From Fallopia convolvulus (taxonomy: Eukaryota; Streptophyta; Magnoliopsida; Caryophyllales; Polygonaceae), in contig OZ024737.1 in assembly GCA_964016875.1 (NCBI GenBank), positions 32,985,683 through 33,049,682 of the forward strand: 64,000 nucleotides of DNA, given 5' to 3'. Of the stretch, positions 47,697-59,246 are shown in pieces. Made by a program: the position numbers and the translations under genes. The stretch's first letter is position 1, and each line of letters starts with the position of its first letter. A model generated the notes under the pieces. It was not told where the DNA came from, made no database searches, and saw only the letters and a program-made list of their open reading frames with translations.

Positions 47697-49210
47697 TCTA
47701 TAACTATATATTAAAGTTACACCTTTTCGAGCCACCACGTAAATTCTGGCCCCACCATAAATTTAAAAATTAATTTTTGTTTATATTGATTTAGTTTTTT
47801 CATTGACATTCTTTTCTATCTATTTATGTGGAAAAAAATTTAAATTCGAAATTTAATTAAAAACTAACGAAAAATATTCTATCTTGATCTTTTTATCTAA
47901 TTATGTAAAAGATTTATCTTAAATTAAATTTTGATAAAAAAAAAATTCAATATCTAGATGATTAGTTGCCTAAATTTTGAGCCACCAAGTTAATTTTGGC
48001 CCCACCTTACATTTAAAATTAACTTTTATTTATATTAATTAAGTCTATCTCATTAAAAAAATTCTATCTATTTATGTAAGAACAAAATTTAATTCAAAAT
48101 TTAAATTAAAAATAACAAAAATTATTCTATCTTTATGTTTTTATCTATTTATGTAAAAAAATTATCTTAAATCAAGCTTTGATAAAAAAAATCAGTATCT
48201 AGATAATTAATTACCTAAATTGAATTTGAAAAAAATTATATTATACTAGTTTTACCCGTCGTACCATGTACGACTACGATTCGATATTTTATAAACATTA
48301 TAAATAGGTATTAATAAATAAATAAATAAAAATATAATATAAACTTTAATATAAGTAATTTATTGCTCATAAAATATATATAATTTTTTAATCAAATATT
48401 AGATTCATCATATTAAATTACTTTTTATGTACGCAAATTTATAGTTTATCAAATATTTCAATATATCTATTAAATATTTTATTATCTATTTTTATTAATT
48501 TTAAAATTTTTAAATATTTATCATTAATTTTTTTATAAAATAAAATCACTATATATCTATAAATAAATTCGTCAGCAGATATATGAAAAAATATTTATAT
48601 TTATTTTATTATATTTTATCTTTACTTGTATAAGGAAACTTTCAAAAATATTTTTATACTAAATAGATATTTTTTAATGTTAGAGATAAATTTAAATAGT
48701 TAAAAAGAATATATTTATAAATAAATTCGTGAAAAGACATCATGCTAAAAGATAAAAGATATTTATACTTATTTAAAATATATATCAAATTTGTTATCTT
48801 TAATTTTAAATATTTGTATAAGAAAGTTTTGAAAAGATATTGTTATACTAAATAGATATTTGTTTGATGTTAAAGATAGATTTAAATAGTTAAAGAAAAT
48901 TTAATACGAAAAAATTAAAATATTAAAAATAAAAATTGATTTTGTAAATATGAGGTGGGACCAGAATCGTTCTGTTGGCTCGAAAAGGAACAACTTTAAT
49001 ATACAGTTATAGATTTTTCTTAATTTTCTTATTAATATATCATTTTTAACATTAAATTTAATCATTTATATTGATTAAAAAAATTATACATTCTACGACA
49101 ATAAATCACTGATATTAAATTTTATATTTATTTTTATTTATTAATATCCTATTTATAATGTCTATAAAATACTGAATCGTAATCGTACATGATACAACTG
49201 ATACAACTAG
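47697..49210 (+). mobile_element. Plus-strand Helitron, interrupted by a second Helitron
   Basis: The 5' end is A|TCTATAACTATATATTAAAG at 47,697. The 3' end is a decayed hairpin (AATCGTACATGATACAAC) followed by CTAG at 49,207-49,210 and then T. The inner Helitron (48,246-49,013) lies within it on the opposite strand. Removing it joins AT-rich flanks and gives an element of about 746 bp. It is non-coding. Confidence 0.7.
48246..49013 (-). mobile_element. Minus-strand Helitron nested in the plus-strand copy
   Basis: The minus-strand 3' end is CTAG at 48,246-48,249 with hairpin GTCGTACCATGTACGAC beside it. The 5' end TCTATAACTGTATATTAAAG lies at 49,013. The host bases are A on the left and T on the right, the expected AT target. 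Length is 768 bp. The hairpin is better preserved than that of the host copy, which fits the inner element being younger. Confidence 0.78.
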
Positions 49211-50114
49211 TAATAATAAAATACCGATGTAACTCATATCGCTGTCCACTAGAATTTAAGACAAATATATAGCGTTTGAATATGTATTCAAAATAAGTAT
49301 TTTTTTATCACTTCATCTTAATATTTCAATTTTTTAATACATCTTTAAGTCCTCACTTCATACCCAACAAAAATTTGTAATATAATACCAGCTCACTCTC
49401 AAATTAGAAACTTAAGCCTCCTTATTAATTAAAAAAAATTGAAATATTGAACTATCAACGACAATTAGAAACCGATAAAAAAAATTACAAACTAGACTAT
49501 GTTTGTTGGGTACCAAAAACTAGTTAGAATTTTTCAACTAATTGTGCAAACTCATATAAAAAGTGTTTGTCTGATAGAGTTTGGTTCCCATAGAACCACT
49601 CCCTTAACATGAAACGGAAGGAGCATTCTGGGCTCTTGGATCAAGGAGATCCAAGGGTTAATCTTCTTTCTCCTTTTATTAAAGACGAGAGTAATTATGT
49701 CTTTTCCCTCTCTAATTAATTAATCATTTTTCTCTTCTTTTGTTTTTTGGAGTAAATTGAACGAGATTTGGGTACTCAATCGATTGAACGACTCTCGATT
49801 AAGGAAGCGATTTCGGTACGAATCTATTGAACGAGATCGAATATGGTGCAATTGCAATTCCTCTTTCCAACCATGGCAGAAAGCGGCATTTATTCCTCTT
49901 TTTGTGATTTGGTTAGGTTATTTGAAATTCTAGGGTTTATAAACTATCTAAGAGGAATTCACAAATCCAATTCTACCTAATAAACTATCTAAGAGGATTT
50001 CGGCGAATCGAACTGTGTGAATTTCGGAATCGATTGAACTGGTCGGTCTATCGAACTGTGTGAATCTCGTTGGATTTCAATTATGTAAATTTTGCAAGAT
50101 TGCAATCTCGTTGA

Positions 50115-50705
50115 CCAAGTAAAAGTGCACTTTTACCTGTTTATAATGCACTTTTACATGTTTTTAATGCACTTTTACATATTATTAATGCACTTTTTGA
50201 CATTATACTTGCATTTTTTTCTTATACACTATTACTAGTTTCTAGTGTACTTTTACCTGTTTATAATGCACTTTTACATGTGTATAATGCACTTTTACAT
50301 GTGTATAATGCACTTTTTGACATTATACTTGCACTTTTTTCTTATGCACTCCTGCTAGTTTCTGGTGCACTTTTACATGTTTCTAATACACTTTTACATG
50401 TTTTTAATACACTTTTACATGTTTTTAATGCACTTTTTGACATTATACTTGCACTTTTTTCTTATGCACTATTATTAGTTTCTGGTGCACTTTTACATGT
50501 TTTTAATGCACTTTTACATGTTTTTAATTCACTATTACTAGTTTCTAGTGTACTTTTACCTGTTTATAATGCACTTTTACAGGTTTTTAATGCATTTTTT
50601 GACATTATACTTGCACTTTTTTCTTATGCACTAGTATTAGTTTCTGGTGCACTTTTACATGTTTTTAATACACTTTTTGACATTATACTTGCACTTTTAC
50701 ATGAA
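50115..50705 (+). repeat. Satellite array, 21-bp monomer TGCACTTTTACATGTTTTTAA
   Basis: About 25 diverged copies of a 21-bp monomer are arranged in a higher-order pattern of about 120 bp. In that pattern every few monomers are followed by a TGACATTATACTTGCAC segment and a TATTACTAGTTTCTGG segment (landmarks near 50,200, 50,321, 50,441, 50,601 and 50,681). The monomer length is a multiple of three, so a plus-strand frame (50,280-50,741) stays open and reads as hydrophobic heptads such as NALLHVF. I treat the frame as a by-product of the repeat. Confidence 0.85.
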
Positions 50706-51379
50706 CATTCAAAGCTTATACAACATTCCCAACTATTTTGACTCGCTCGAGTCGATGGTGTCGTCCAAAGAAAACCTGTTGTTTTCACATCCGAAGATAA
50801 CCAGCACCCCTGAAATAGTGAAATGTACCTTTGCAAGTAAATGTAGCACAAATTACGAAGGAGTGGAGCTTTTGAGCTCCAGCATCATCATCATCTTCTT
50901 TTTCCTCAGATTTCCATGTTGAGATTAGTAAATGAAACAATTGGAAATTGGAAATAATGAAGTAGACTAGAGCAGCTGAGTTACAATGTGAAGTAGTACA
51001 ACAATGGCAATTCCAAATTCCTAGAACTATTAACAATGTACGAATTTACAAGAATTAGGTTGTTAGGGAGGAAATCAATTAGCAACAAATTTTGCTGGTC
51101 AATAACACAACATATCACAAATCTACAACAATAGTGAAACAGTTTTACAAATTCATTCCCAGCCAAAACCAAAGCCAATAAATTGATGTTTACCAAACCC
51201 CTTCCTTTGACATTCTAAGGAAATGGGTCAGGGTTATGTTTGGAAGGTTGGTGGACCCTAATTTCTTCCTCTTCTTAATCCTGGTCATTTTCACTGTCTT
51301 TGAACCCTCAGAGCAAATTTCTGTGATGGTGGTCAAATTATAGAACTGCCAAAAAACAAGATCTTATTACACTTTGAAG

Positions 51380-51605
51380 GTGAGATCGAAGGTGAAGGTG
51401 AAGGTGAGATTTCGATCGAACTATTTCAGGTGAACGTGAGATCGAAGGTGAAGGTGAGGGCGATGGACCGAATCACGTTCCTGGATCGACAAACTGAGCG
51501 CGAGAAGGTGGGAGCCTTCGATCGAACTTTGGAGACTTCGATCGAGCGTTTGGAGACTTCGATCGAGCATTTGGAGCCTTCGATCGAGCGTTTAGAGATT
51601 TCGAA
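51380..51605 (+). repeat. Short GA/CGATCG-rich tandem repeats
   Basis: GGTGAGATCGAAGGTGAAGG words occur twice (about 51,380 and 51,437), followed by three or four copies of an approximately 24-bp unit containing TTTGGAGACTTCGATCGAGC (about 51,515-51,600). They lie inside the long-TIR element near its right end. Confidence 0.7.
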
Positions 51606-51849
51606 TTGGGCTATTCGAATCGTCGTGGGAGTGTGGTTAGTACGATCGATTGGGGCTTTGTTTGATATTTGAGAGTGAAGTTAAGGGTATAGAAATTGGG
51701 TGTATTTACAAAATTGCCACCTTGCTGATTTGTTTTATTTTTTTTTTCAAAATCACAGGAGTAATCTGAGCCATTGGATCATGTGATCCGACGGTTGACA
51801 ACTCTCCTTCCGTTTCATGTTAAGGGTTGGTTTCATTTGAACCAAACTC

Positions 51850-52557
51850 TATATTTATATTGTAAACCATTATATATATATGATAGGGTAGGGATTAGAG
51901 TCGTCATAAGTACTACTTGGACTCGCCTAGAGCATCCACTAGGGATGAGAATTGGTAACTAATCAATTCTAGTGAGGAATGGGCAATGATGACCTCGAGA
52001 TATATACTACCCCAAAGTCTTAATCGCCGAACCAAATGCTCGAAGGCATTGTAAACCATTATATGCATATGTCTGCTAATTTATATCTTAAAATTATATT
52101 ATAAAATTTTTAAAAATAAAAGGGTGATTTTCATACAAAATGTTACTCTTTTAATTTTTAAAAGTTTTACAATATTATTTTCAATATAGAAATTTACAAA
52201 TATATATAATTGTTTAAAGTACAAATGTAATTTTTTAAAAAAGTTTACATTTAATTTGGAACTCTTTGTGTAGCTTTGTATTGTCCTTTAACTCTTCCTT
52301 GCATCTTTGGAAAAAGATTTGCTCATTTACCTCTTCCAAAAACAAACTATCAACTTTTTGTTCGTTCTCATTGTTCAATGGATGGATACAAATCATACAA
52401 TTCTCTTGCTTCGAAGGTCCACCAAATGCCAGCTTTTCCTCTCAGTCTCTCGCCCACCCATTCTCTCCCCAATACATCAAAAAAAGAGGGAAAAGAAAGA
52501 TTGTTGAAGGAATTTCATTTTTTCTCCTAATTCGCGAATCATAAAATACCAAAAGAA
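51850..52557. other. Intergenic DNA and putative leader of the hydrolase gene
   Basis: The left half is AT-rich with no feature. From about 52,270 the sequence is pyrimidine-rich (CCTCTCAGTCTCTCGCCCAC at 52,438), typical of a plant 5' untranslated region or core promoter. A minor (A)-rich tract precedes the ATG at 52,558. No canonical TATA box stands out. Confidence 0.45.
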
Positions 52558-55500
52558 ATGGCAGCGTTCTTCCGCACAGTTGCACCGTTGCCGCACTCTC
52601 TTTGCTCTTTTGTCAATCAAAGGCTTCAGTTTTCAATCTCCAGATTACCGATTTCGGGCCCAATTAATGGGATTTCTTCCTTGAATAGAACCCTCCACGC
52701 TTCGCTTCGTTCAAGTAAGTTGCGCCTCTCAAAGATCTTTCAATCTTTCTCTGCATTAAGAAAACGAAGGAGTACATTGATTTTTAGGTTTTCATACTCT
52801 AAGTTAGTTGCAATGACCCAAAATATTTGGTATATGTTGATGTTTGGATCTTAATATGAATGTGTTGTTGAGTGCTTATTCGAATTGTTGTTCTTGACAT
52901 TTGGGGCTTTCGGATTATGTGCCGCATTTCAATTGTTTCTTGAGTTTCAACTCCTTGTTTCAATTTTTTGATCAGCTACTGTCTGGATTTTGATTACGAA
53001 TATTACCTTCATGGCTGGAATTTTAACCATTTGTGAGGAAAATTACATGAGAGTTGGGATCTTTTCTGGTGATTTGATTTGTATGAATAGAAACTTCGAT
53101 TTTGGGTAGGGAAGTTGTATGCTGTAAAAATTCCTTAGAAAAACGATACCGATTTGCATTGAAAGTCATATGATAATGGCTTTTCCGGATTTAATGGAAT
53201 TGATAGTAAGCTGCTTGTTCTGTTGTTCATATACCATCTTGGCCAGTGATTATCTTCCCAGTGATCTTTCTAATGTATTGTTATTGACATCAACTCAACC
53301 CGAAAAATACTTTATCTGCAATTCTGTATCTCTCTGTTTATATATTTCTCCCTCCATCCCATAGATTTTATCTTAGTTGCTTAAGCACACTGAAAGTAAT
53401 GAATACTTGGACTTGTCTTGAAAAGTTTTTCATACCATGTACCTGTATTACCCTCGTAAAATACTTATAGCTGAGGATAGCTGAGCCGCTAAGGATATAT
53501 TTTCATATGCGTTACTTTTGTTGCTTTTCTTAGGCTTTGTATTCTTTTTGTTTCCTGTTTGTTCAGTATGCTTTTTAAAGTGTCTTAAATTGCAATTTGA
53601 GTTTTGACAGGGGACTTACTATGCAGTGCATAGTTTTCTTTTTCCCATTAGTATTTATATCCATCTGAAAGAGGGAAAATAAGAGGTAAATATACTTGAT
53701 ATATTTGTGGAGAAAAAATATGCAAAACTTAAAACACCTGCACTCTTCAATAAAAAAGTGCTTTTGATAAATTTTATAGAGTTGGCAATCTGTGGAAAAG
53801 CAACATCTTTGAAAGGGATATGATTGGGGGGGTCATCATTCTGAGGGTTTTGCTTTGATGTTGATCGGGGCAAATCAAAACATATAGGATAAATTTTACA
53901 GAATGTACAGAGTGCTCCTGCCCATTTATTTCTGGTCTTTTGGCACCTAATCAAAATATTACATTCAAACAAGTATATGACTCTTCTTCTACATTGCTTT
54001 CCAGAAATCGTTGTGAAGGCTTTCTTCTGTTATGCAAATAAAACTAGATATGGGCAGTCTAGTTCTTTAAATAATCTCCCTTCATCACTTTGAGAATTGA
54101 GATAGTTACAAACCACGTTGCTATATTCCATATCATTAATCATACATACACATATTTGAGTCTCTATGAAGATGATGTGGATAACTATAAAGTGTTCTCT
54201 TTAATGCGCTACATGCACATCAAAGGCATGGTATTGCCAAACTTGTTACAAAATTATGATATGAGCATTTAATCAAATAATCATCAAAAGGATGACATGT
54301 AGCAGCTAAAATGTAGATCGATAGTTGTTCCAGTCTTCCACGGTTCAGTCACATCAGGTGCTATGCTCATCCTGCTTTTTAATTCTCTTCAAATATAGTT
54401 GATCTTAGTTGGGATTTTGGGCGTTGCAAAACAGGAAAATTTTCATCAGTATTCTTCCAAATAAAGGATGTTGCAGATCATTCAATGTCCCAAGTGTGAC
54501 AGTATGACTAATTTTCTGAAATTAGTATGTTAATCCTTCCCCTGTAATGTTTTGATTGATAGTCCTTTCTACTATTAGCAGTGGTTAATGGATGTACATA
54601 ACCTGCATAGGTAATCTGATTAGTTGTAAAGTCAAATGTTGACTGACATAAGGAACGGTGATGCTTTACAGATTCCCCAAGTGAAGATGCTGTGCTATCC
54701 TCTTCAGAAAGACAATCTGAGATCATATTTTTGGGAACTGGGACAAGTGAAGGCATTCCTCGTGTTAGCTGTCTGACTGATCCAGTCAAGATATGTCCAG
54801 TATGATCATTACCATTCTTGAATCCTTATCTTGTTTTCTTGACTTGTACTTCATACAAATACAAAAGGGTTCTGTTGTTTTCTTAGGTGTGTACAAAGGC
54901 CGCCGAACCTGGGAATAAAAACAGAAGGCTCAACACTAGCATCCTTATATGTCACCATGGACAATCTGGAAAACAAAACATTCTTATAGATGCTGGAAAG
55001 TATGTAATAAACTTATTCACTAGGAATAATATATGTTTTTCATCAGATATAAATATATGGGCTAAATTTTCCAGTTTGTGTGACAATGAAGATTTTGCTG
55101 TCATTTTCCTGATATAGATGTGTTAATCTCTTGTGTATTGTTGTTGGTTTTGTAGGTTTTTCTATCATAGTGCTCTTCGGTGGTTTCCCGCTTATGGGTG
55201 AGGTGTAATTCTCCTTTCTATATTACTTCGAACCATTCAAAATGTCAATGAATAATAGTTTCCAATCTGTCATGAATTTCTATTTTCTAAGTGTCTTGCT
55301 TGCATTTATGTCGGTTGCATTTCTATCATAGTGCTTTCAATTTTCTAAGTGTCTTGCTTGCATTTATGTCGATCACTCCTGCTCTTTTTTATGTGTGTTT
55401 CACTTTACATACAGTTCATCTGTACAGATAATCATTACCGTTTAATAACTAGATGCATTTCTGTACCTGCCAGGATAAGGAAAATTGATGCGGTTATTAT

Positions 55501-57069
55501 CACTCATTCTCACGCTGATGCAATTGGAGGTTCGTAACACAAACACTTTTAAAATTTAATTGCTAATAGTTGCATTTGTCAGCGATTCTGTTTCAACTGC
55601 TCTAATCATGGGTTGCATTTAATGTTTGTAGGGCTTGATGATCTTCGAGATTGGACAAATAATGTTCAACCTTCCATTCCAATATATGTTGCAAATCGTG
55701 ACTTCGAGGTCTTTGCCCTTTTCAGTTGAATTTTTATTTTCTTAGAATGCATAGGCTAATAATAAGATTGATTTTCGCTCTTAAAACAATGTTTAAGTTT
55801 ATTTCTTTGGATGTAACTTTTAAGTACTTGTAGTTTGATGTGAGTACCTTCCCTCCTGGTCTCTCCGTGTCCTGTTTTCATAACATAAAGATATGTGCAG
55901 GTAATGAAGAAGACACATTACTATATAGTTGATACGAGTGTCATCATACCTGGTGCTGCAGTATCTGAGTTGGAATTCAAAATCATTGATGAGGAGCCAT
56001 TCAGCGTACAGAATTTAAAGGTTCGATCGTGGAATCAACTGAATTTATGTCACTATATCCTGTTGTGATTGTTGCTGTAGTCTACTAGTCTCTTTTACAA
56101 TACAAAGTGCTGTATAAATTATTAAATTATGCTCACGATCAAGAATTGAAAGTTTAAAATACAGTTATTCTGAAGTTAGAATGCATGTAGTCCCACCCAG
56201 CCTTCTATTTTCTTTGTTTTACTAATGTCTGAAATGAGATCATAATTTGGAGTGTGTACATCTTGTTATAGATAACTCCTTTGCCAGTTTGGCACGGTCA
56301 AGGCTATCGTTCCCTTGGTTTCCGATTTGGCAACATTTGCTACATAAGGTTACTGTTCTTGGCGTCCTTTGTGACTGGTTTCTCAGCCAATTTTTTTTTT
56401 CCCTAAAATTCTAGATTCTTGAAATAGTGCTGATCCATAAACCTCTTCAACTTGCAGTGATGTTAGCGACATTCCGGTTGAGACTTACCCACTTTTGGAG
56501 GACTGTGAACTTCTCATCGTGGTGTGTGTCTCTTTTACTCGTGCTTCTAAGATGACCCAATTTTGCATTATAATGTTTCATCCAAACGCATGTTCAGTCT
56601 ATTCTCACAAAAGGGCTGTTTTTCTTTTTTTCTTTCTTTCTCATCAGGATGCATTAAGACCAGATCGTTCTTCCTCAACACATTTTGGTCTTCCAAGGGT
56701 AAACGTCGTCCCCTTTATTAACTTGAAAATGTTCTCTTGGATTGGATACATTCCTTGTGTTTTAATTGAGTACGTACTCCTTTGTATTACAGTCCTTGGA
56801 AGAAGTTAGAAAGATTCGGCCTAAGAGAACACTCTTCACAGGTGAGATTCGTGCGCCCTTGATTGGTAACACACATTTTTGTTTTGGCTTCATAGAAAAC
56901 ATGCATTAAGAGAAACTTAATTAATTTATAATGTGTTGGTCTGTTGAAAGGGATGATGCACCTAATAGATCACGAGAAGGTGAACGAGTATCTTAAAGGA
57001 TTGATGGAGGCGGAGGGGCTTGATGTCCAGTTGAGCTATGATGGACTCCGAATCCCAGTTGAGCTATGA
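52558..57069 (+). CDS. Plant PhnP-like metallo-beta-lactamase-fold hydrolase
   Basis: Exons read by GT/AG borders: 52,558-52,714; 54,672-54,799; 54,887-54,999; 55,156-55,197; 55,474-55,529; 55,632-55,708; 55,901-56,020; 56,272-56,348; 56,458-56,521; 56,648-56,698; 56,793-56,841; 56,951-57,069. They join in frame to 350 residues. The first 50 residues (MAAFFRTVAPLPHSL...) are rich in Ser/Arg/Leu and poor in acidic residues, a likely mitochondrial or plastid transit peptide. The fold starts at about residue 69 (EIIFLGTGTSEGIPR), with KICPVCTKA, RRLNTSILI, ILIDAGKFF, then ITHSHADAIGGLDDLRDW (157-174), PVWHGQGYRSLGFRFG, CYISDVSDIP, DALRPDRSSSTHFGLP and TLFTGMMHLIDHE. In HxHxDH the last His is Ala (HSHADA), as I recall for plant relatives; His158, His160, Asp162, His239, Asp258 and His315 can bind metal. 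Bacterial relatives include the cyclic phosphodiesterase PhnP; the plant substrate is unknown to me. The stop lies in a 28-bp repeat. Confidence 0.92.
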
Positions 57070-57150
57070 TGGACTACGAATCCCAGTTGAGCCATGATGG
57101 ACTCCGAATCCCAGTTGAGCTATGATGGACTACGAATCCCAGTTGAGCTA
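57027..57150 (+). repeat. 28-bp minisatellite over the stop codon of the hydrolase gene
   Basis: Four full copies and one partial copy of CCAGTTGAGCTATGATGGAC + TCCGAATC start at 57,027, 57,055, 57,083, 57,111 and 57,139. Copies alternate TCC/TAC at one position. Copy 1 encodes QLSYDGLRI; because 28 is not a multiple of three, copy 2 is read in the next frame and supplies PVEL and the TGA at 57,067. The remaining copies are in the 3' untranslated region. Confidence 0.92.
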
Positions 57151-57444
57151 CCATTCTTAAAAAACAAACCAGAAGAATTAATGTAGAGTGCCAGATGAGT
57201 AAACTAGAAAGGGAAAACTGGATACAACTGTAAGAATGTGAATTTTGTTTGGCAGATTTGTTGTAGGGTTCGTCTCTTGTCCTGGTTGCAAAACCACCAT
57301 TATGAACTTGAGTTGCACCTAACTTGAAATCTCGTCGATTAGGCCACCAGAATCGGCTGAATTGCTCATCTGGGTTTGGTTTTATACCACCCAAGGTCCG
57401 ACAGCCTGCAAAATAATGGCACTGAAATTTGTCACTGCACAAAT

Positions 57445-57765
57445 CTGCTAATTCCATTTCCAGGAGGAAGCCGAGCCCTCATTAATAATCAAAGCATTTG
57501 GGCCGTTGCCAATTCGCTCACCAACCTTATATATACTATGACCGTTTAATCTCAACTTCCCTCTTTGAGTGACCAATCGTAGTAGGGAGCCAAGGTATAA
57601 TCTCCCTGACACTGGCTTCCAGCCACCATTGAGCAGAAGACAGGTAACACTCGTACCCTTCTCGTTGGGTACAGAAAAGCTGGATGAGATTTCATTAATA
57701 GCCAATTTCAATAGACTTGGGACTTGCTCGCAGGGCATTATATCCCAAAATTCTTCAAGTACTTG
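57445..57765 (-). CDS. Possible terminal exon of an unidentified minus-strand gene
   Basis: On the minus strand a polypyrimidine tract and CAG (TAACTTCTTTCTCAG) precede an open segment reading KQVLEEFWDIMPCEQVPSLL, then LAINEISSSFSVPNEKGTSV, GGWKPVSGRLYLGSLL, LRLNGHSIYKVGERIGNGPN and ending in SSWKWN with a stop near 57,448. The amphipathic, codon-like character without interruptions over about 104 codons suggests a real last exon. It would be transcribed toward the hydrolase gene (tail to tail). I recognise no family, and I could not find convincing upstream exons between 57,800 and 59,000. It may also be a captured or dead fragment. Confidence 0.3.
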
Positions 57766-57769
57766 CTTT

Positions 57770-59130
57770 TCTGAGAAAGAAGTTAGCTCTCATGTAAAGT
57801 CTTACAAAAGTTTGGCTAATAGGGAAAGGAAAAGGGCTGAAATTGTAAAAACGTGTGTTGAATCGATGTGCGTCAGTACAGAGTAGGGAACAGTTGTGGC
57901 CTTGTGGGATTGTTTCATAGGCAGTGGTATAACAAGTATGCAAGTAAATAAATAAAATGCAAGAGACAGTTCCTTGTAGTGTTGCTAGAGTTGAGAAGAT
58001 TTTGAATGGTCTACTTGTATGATTGATTTGTTTCTTGGATACAAGCAAGATTTGAACTTCTCTGTTGCTAACAGTCTCCTAACTCTAGCAAAACTAACAA
58101 ATCTTCTCAACTATGTTCCTAAGCAAACAAACACAACTCAATATAATAAACCAAATCTTAAACCTGGTCTCACAGTTCCCTATTGCTGGGGAACACCTTC
58201 ATTCCCATCGTCGAGATCGAACACTCGCCGTCGGTGATTTCTCTTGGATCTTCCTTCTTTCTTTCTCAGCTCACTCTAGGGTTCTGGTTTTGTGCTTGGA
58301 GAGCAGCAAGTTGTTATTCACTATCCACTTGTTTTTATAGCCACTCATGCCTTGATGCCCAATTCTTATCTTCATGGGCAAGGTATGGAATGTCCTTGTT
58401 TTGCCCTCCACAGATGTGTATTATCTTCACATGTGACATGGTTCAAACATTATCAACCCTTGAGAGATGCATCCTAGCCATTGGAAGCTTGGCACGGTCT
58501 AACCCGTAGACTGTGCCTTTGTTTTGTCTGTTTTGGATCGGCCTGTGAGTTCCCTTGGATAAGAACGAGTGGTATTTGATTTCCTTTGAGGGAAACATCT
58601 GCGTACATCATTATAGTTCCATTTCGACATGTAATTCCCTTGAAATACTTAAATAAAACACATGAGTTTCTAATAGTGTTTGTCATTATCAAAACTGATA
58701 GAAAAAAAAATTGTTGTTCCACTATTTTAGAATGGGTGTTCCCAATACTTTTCCCAACAATGTTTGAATCTAGCTCGTCTAAACATGTTAAAGTATGGGG
58801 TACGTGTGTACAAAGAAGAAAAAAAGCTAGCCCATACTAGTGAAGGATTACAAAAGGACATCAACCATAATTTTGGTACATCGGTAAGGGTTGTTAAAAG
58901 GTTATAAGTTACACCAGTTAAAGATCTTCTAGTCCATTTTTTATAATAAGGATTAAGCGGGAGAATCATCTACATAGTTGTTTGAGTATCCTTTTAAATG
59001 AGATTATAAAGGCCTGAATTAGTTGTTTGATTCAGAGTTTTGGTTTGGGGCTTACGTTGTGAAATAGTTTTTCCTACATCGAAAGTTTGATAAATAAATG
59101 ACTTGTATATAAGTGGGTTGTTGTTTTTTT
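57770..59130. other. No recognised feature
   Basis: This is AT-rich intergenic DNA with short frames lacking domains. If the minus-strand exon at 57.4-57.8 kb is real, this region would hold its introns and upstream exons, but no clear exon was seen. Confidence 0.4.
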
Positions 59131-59246
59131 GTCGGCCACAACGTTACATTCACTAAAGACATAGTTGATCACTAGGTCCTGACTTCCGTGAATGGAAACA
59201 AAGATGTCAGCGATAATGAGTTCGATCTTCCAAGGACAATGGATTG
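59131..59246 (-). pseudogene. LINE RNase H fragment, same family as 46,684-47,335
   Basis: On the minus strand the sequence reads HCPWKIELIIADIFVSIHGS, QDLVINYVFSECNVVAD, aligned residue for residue with HCPWEIELIIADILVSIDGN and RDLVINYIFRKCNVVAD in the copy at about 47,090-47,210. Only about 116 bp is left. It stops at a T run (59,123-59,130). Confidence 0.8.

Larger units (their letters stand above)
49577..51849. mobile_element. 2.3-kb long-TIR element with GAGTTTGG ends (MULE-like)
   Basis: The left end GAGTTTGGTTC...CCCTTAACATGAAACGGAAG and the right end match in inverted orientation over about 50 bp (right end: CTTCCGTTTCATGTTAAGGG before GAACCAAACTC). The outermost 11 bp equal those of the 298-bp MITE at 37,665. 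No clear target duplication is seen (left flank GTCTGATA, right flank TATATTTA). The interior has a leader-like part (49,700-50,100), a 21-bp satellite array (50,115-50,705), sequence of mixed composition (50,706-51,360) and a small GATCGAAGGTGAAGGTGAG/GGAGACTTCGATCGAGC repeat field (51,380-51,600). No transposase is visible. Confidence 0.75.

Noticed and set aside
57027..57150. Regular 28-bp repeats as a CRISPR array
   Set aside because: There are no spacers between copies, and the sequence is eukaryotic and begins inside a coding exon.
57074..57457. 127-codon minus-strand frame through the 28-bp repeat
   Set aside because: It runs through 3' untranslated minisatellite copies and lacks family features; its start lies at the end of the better candidate exon.
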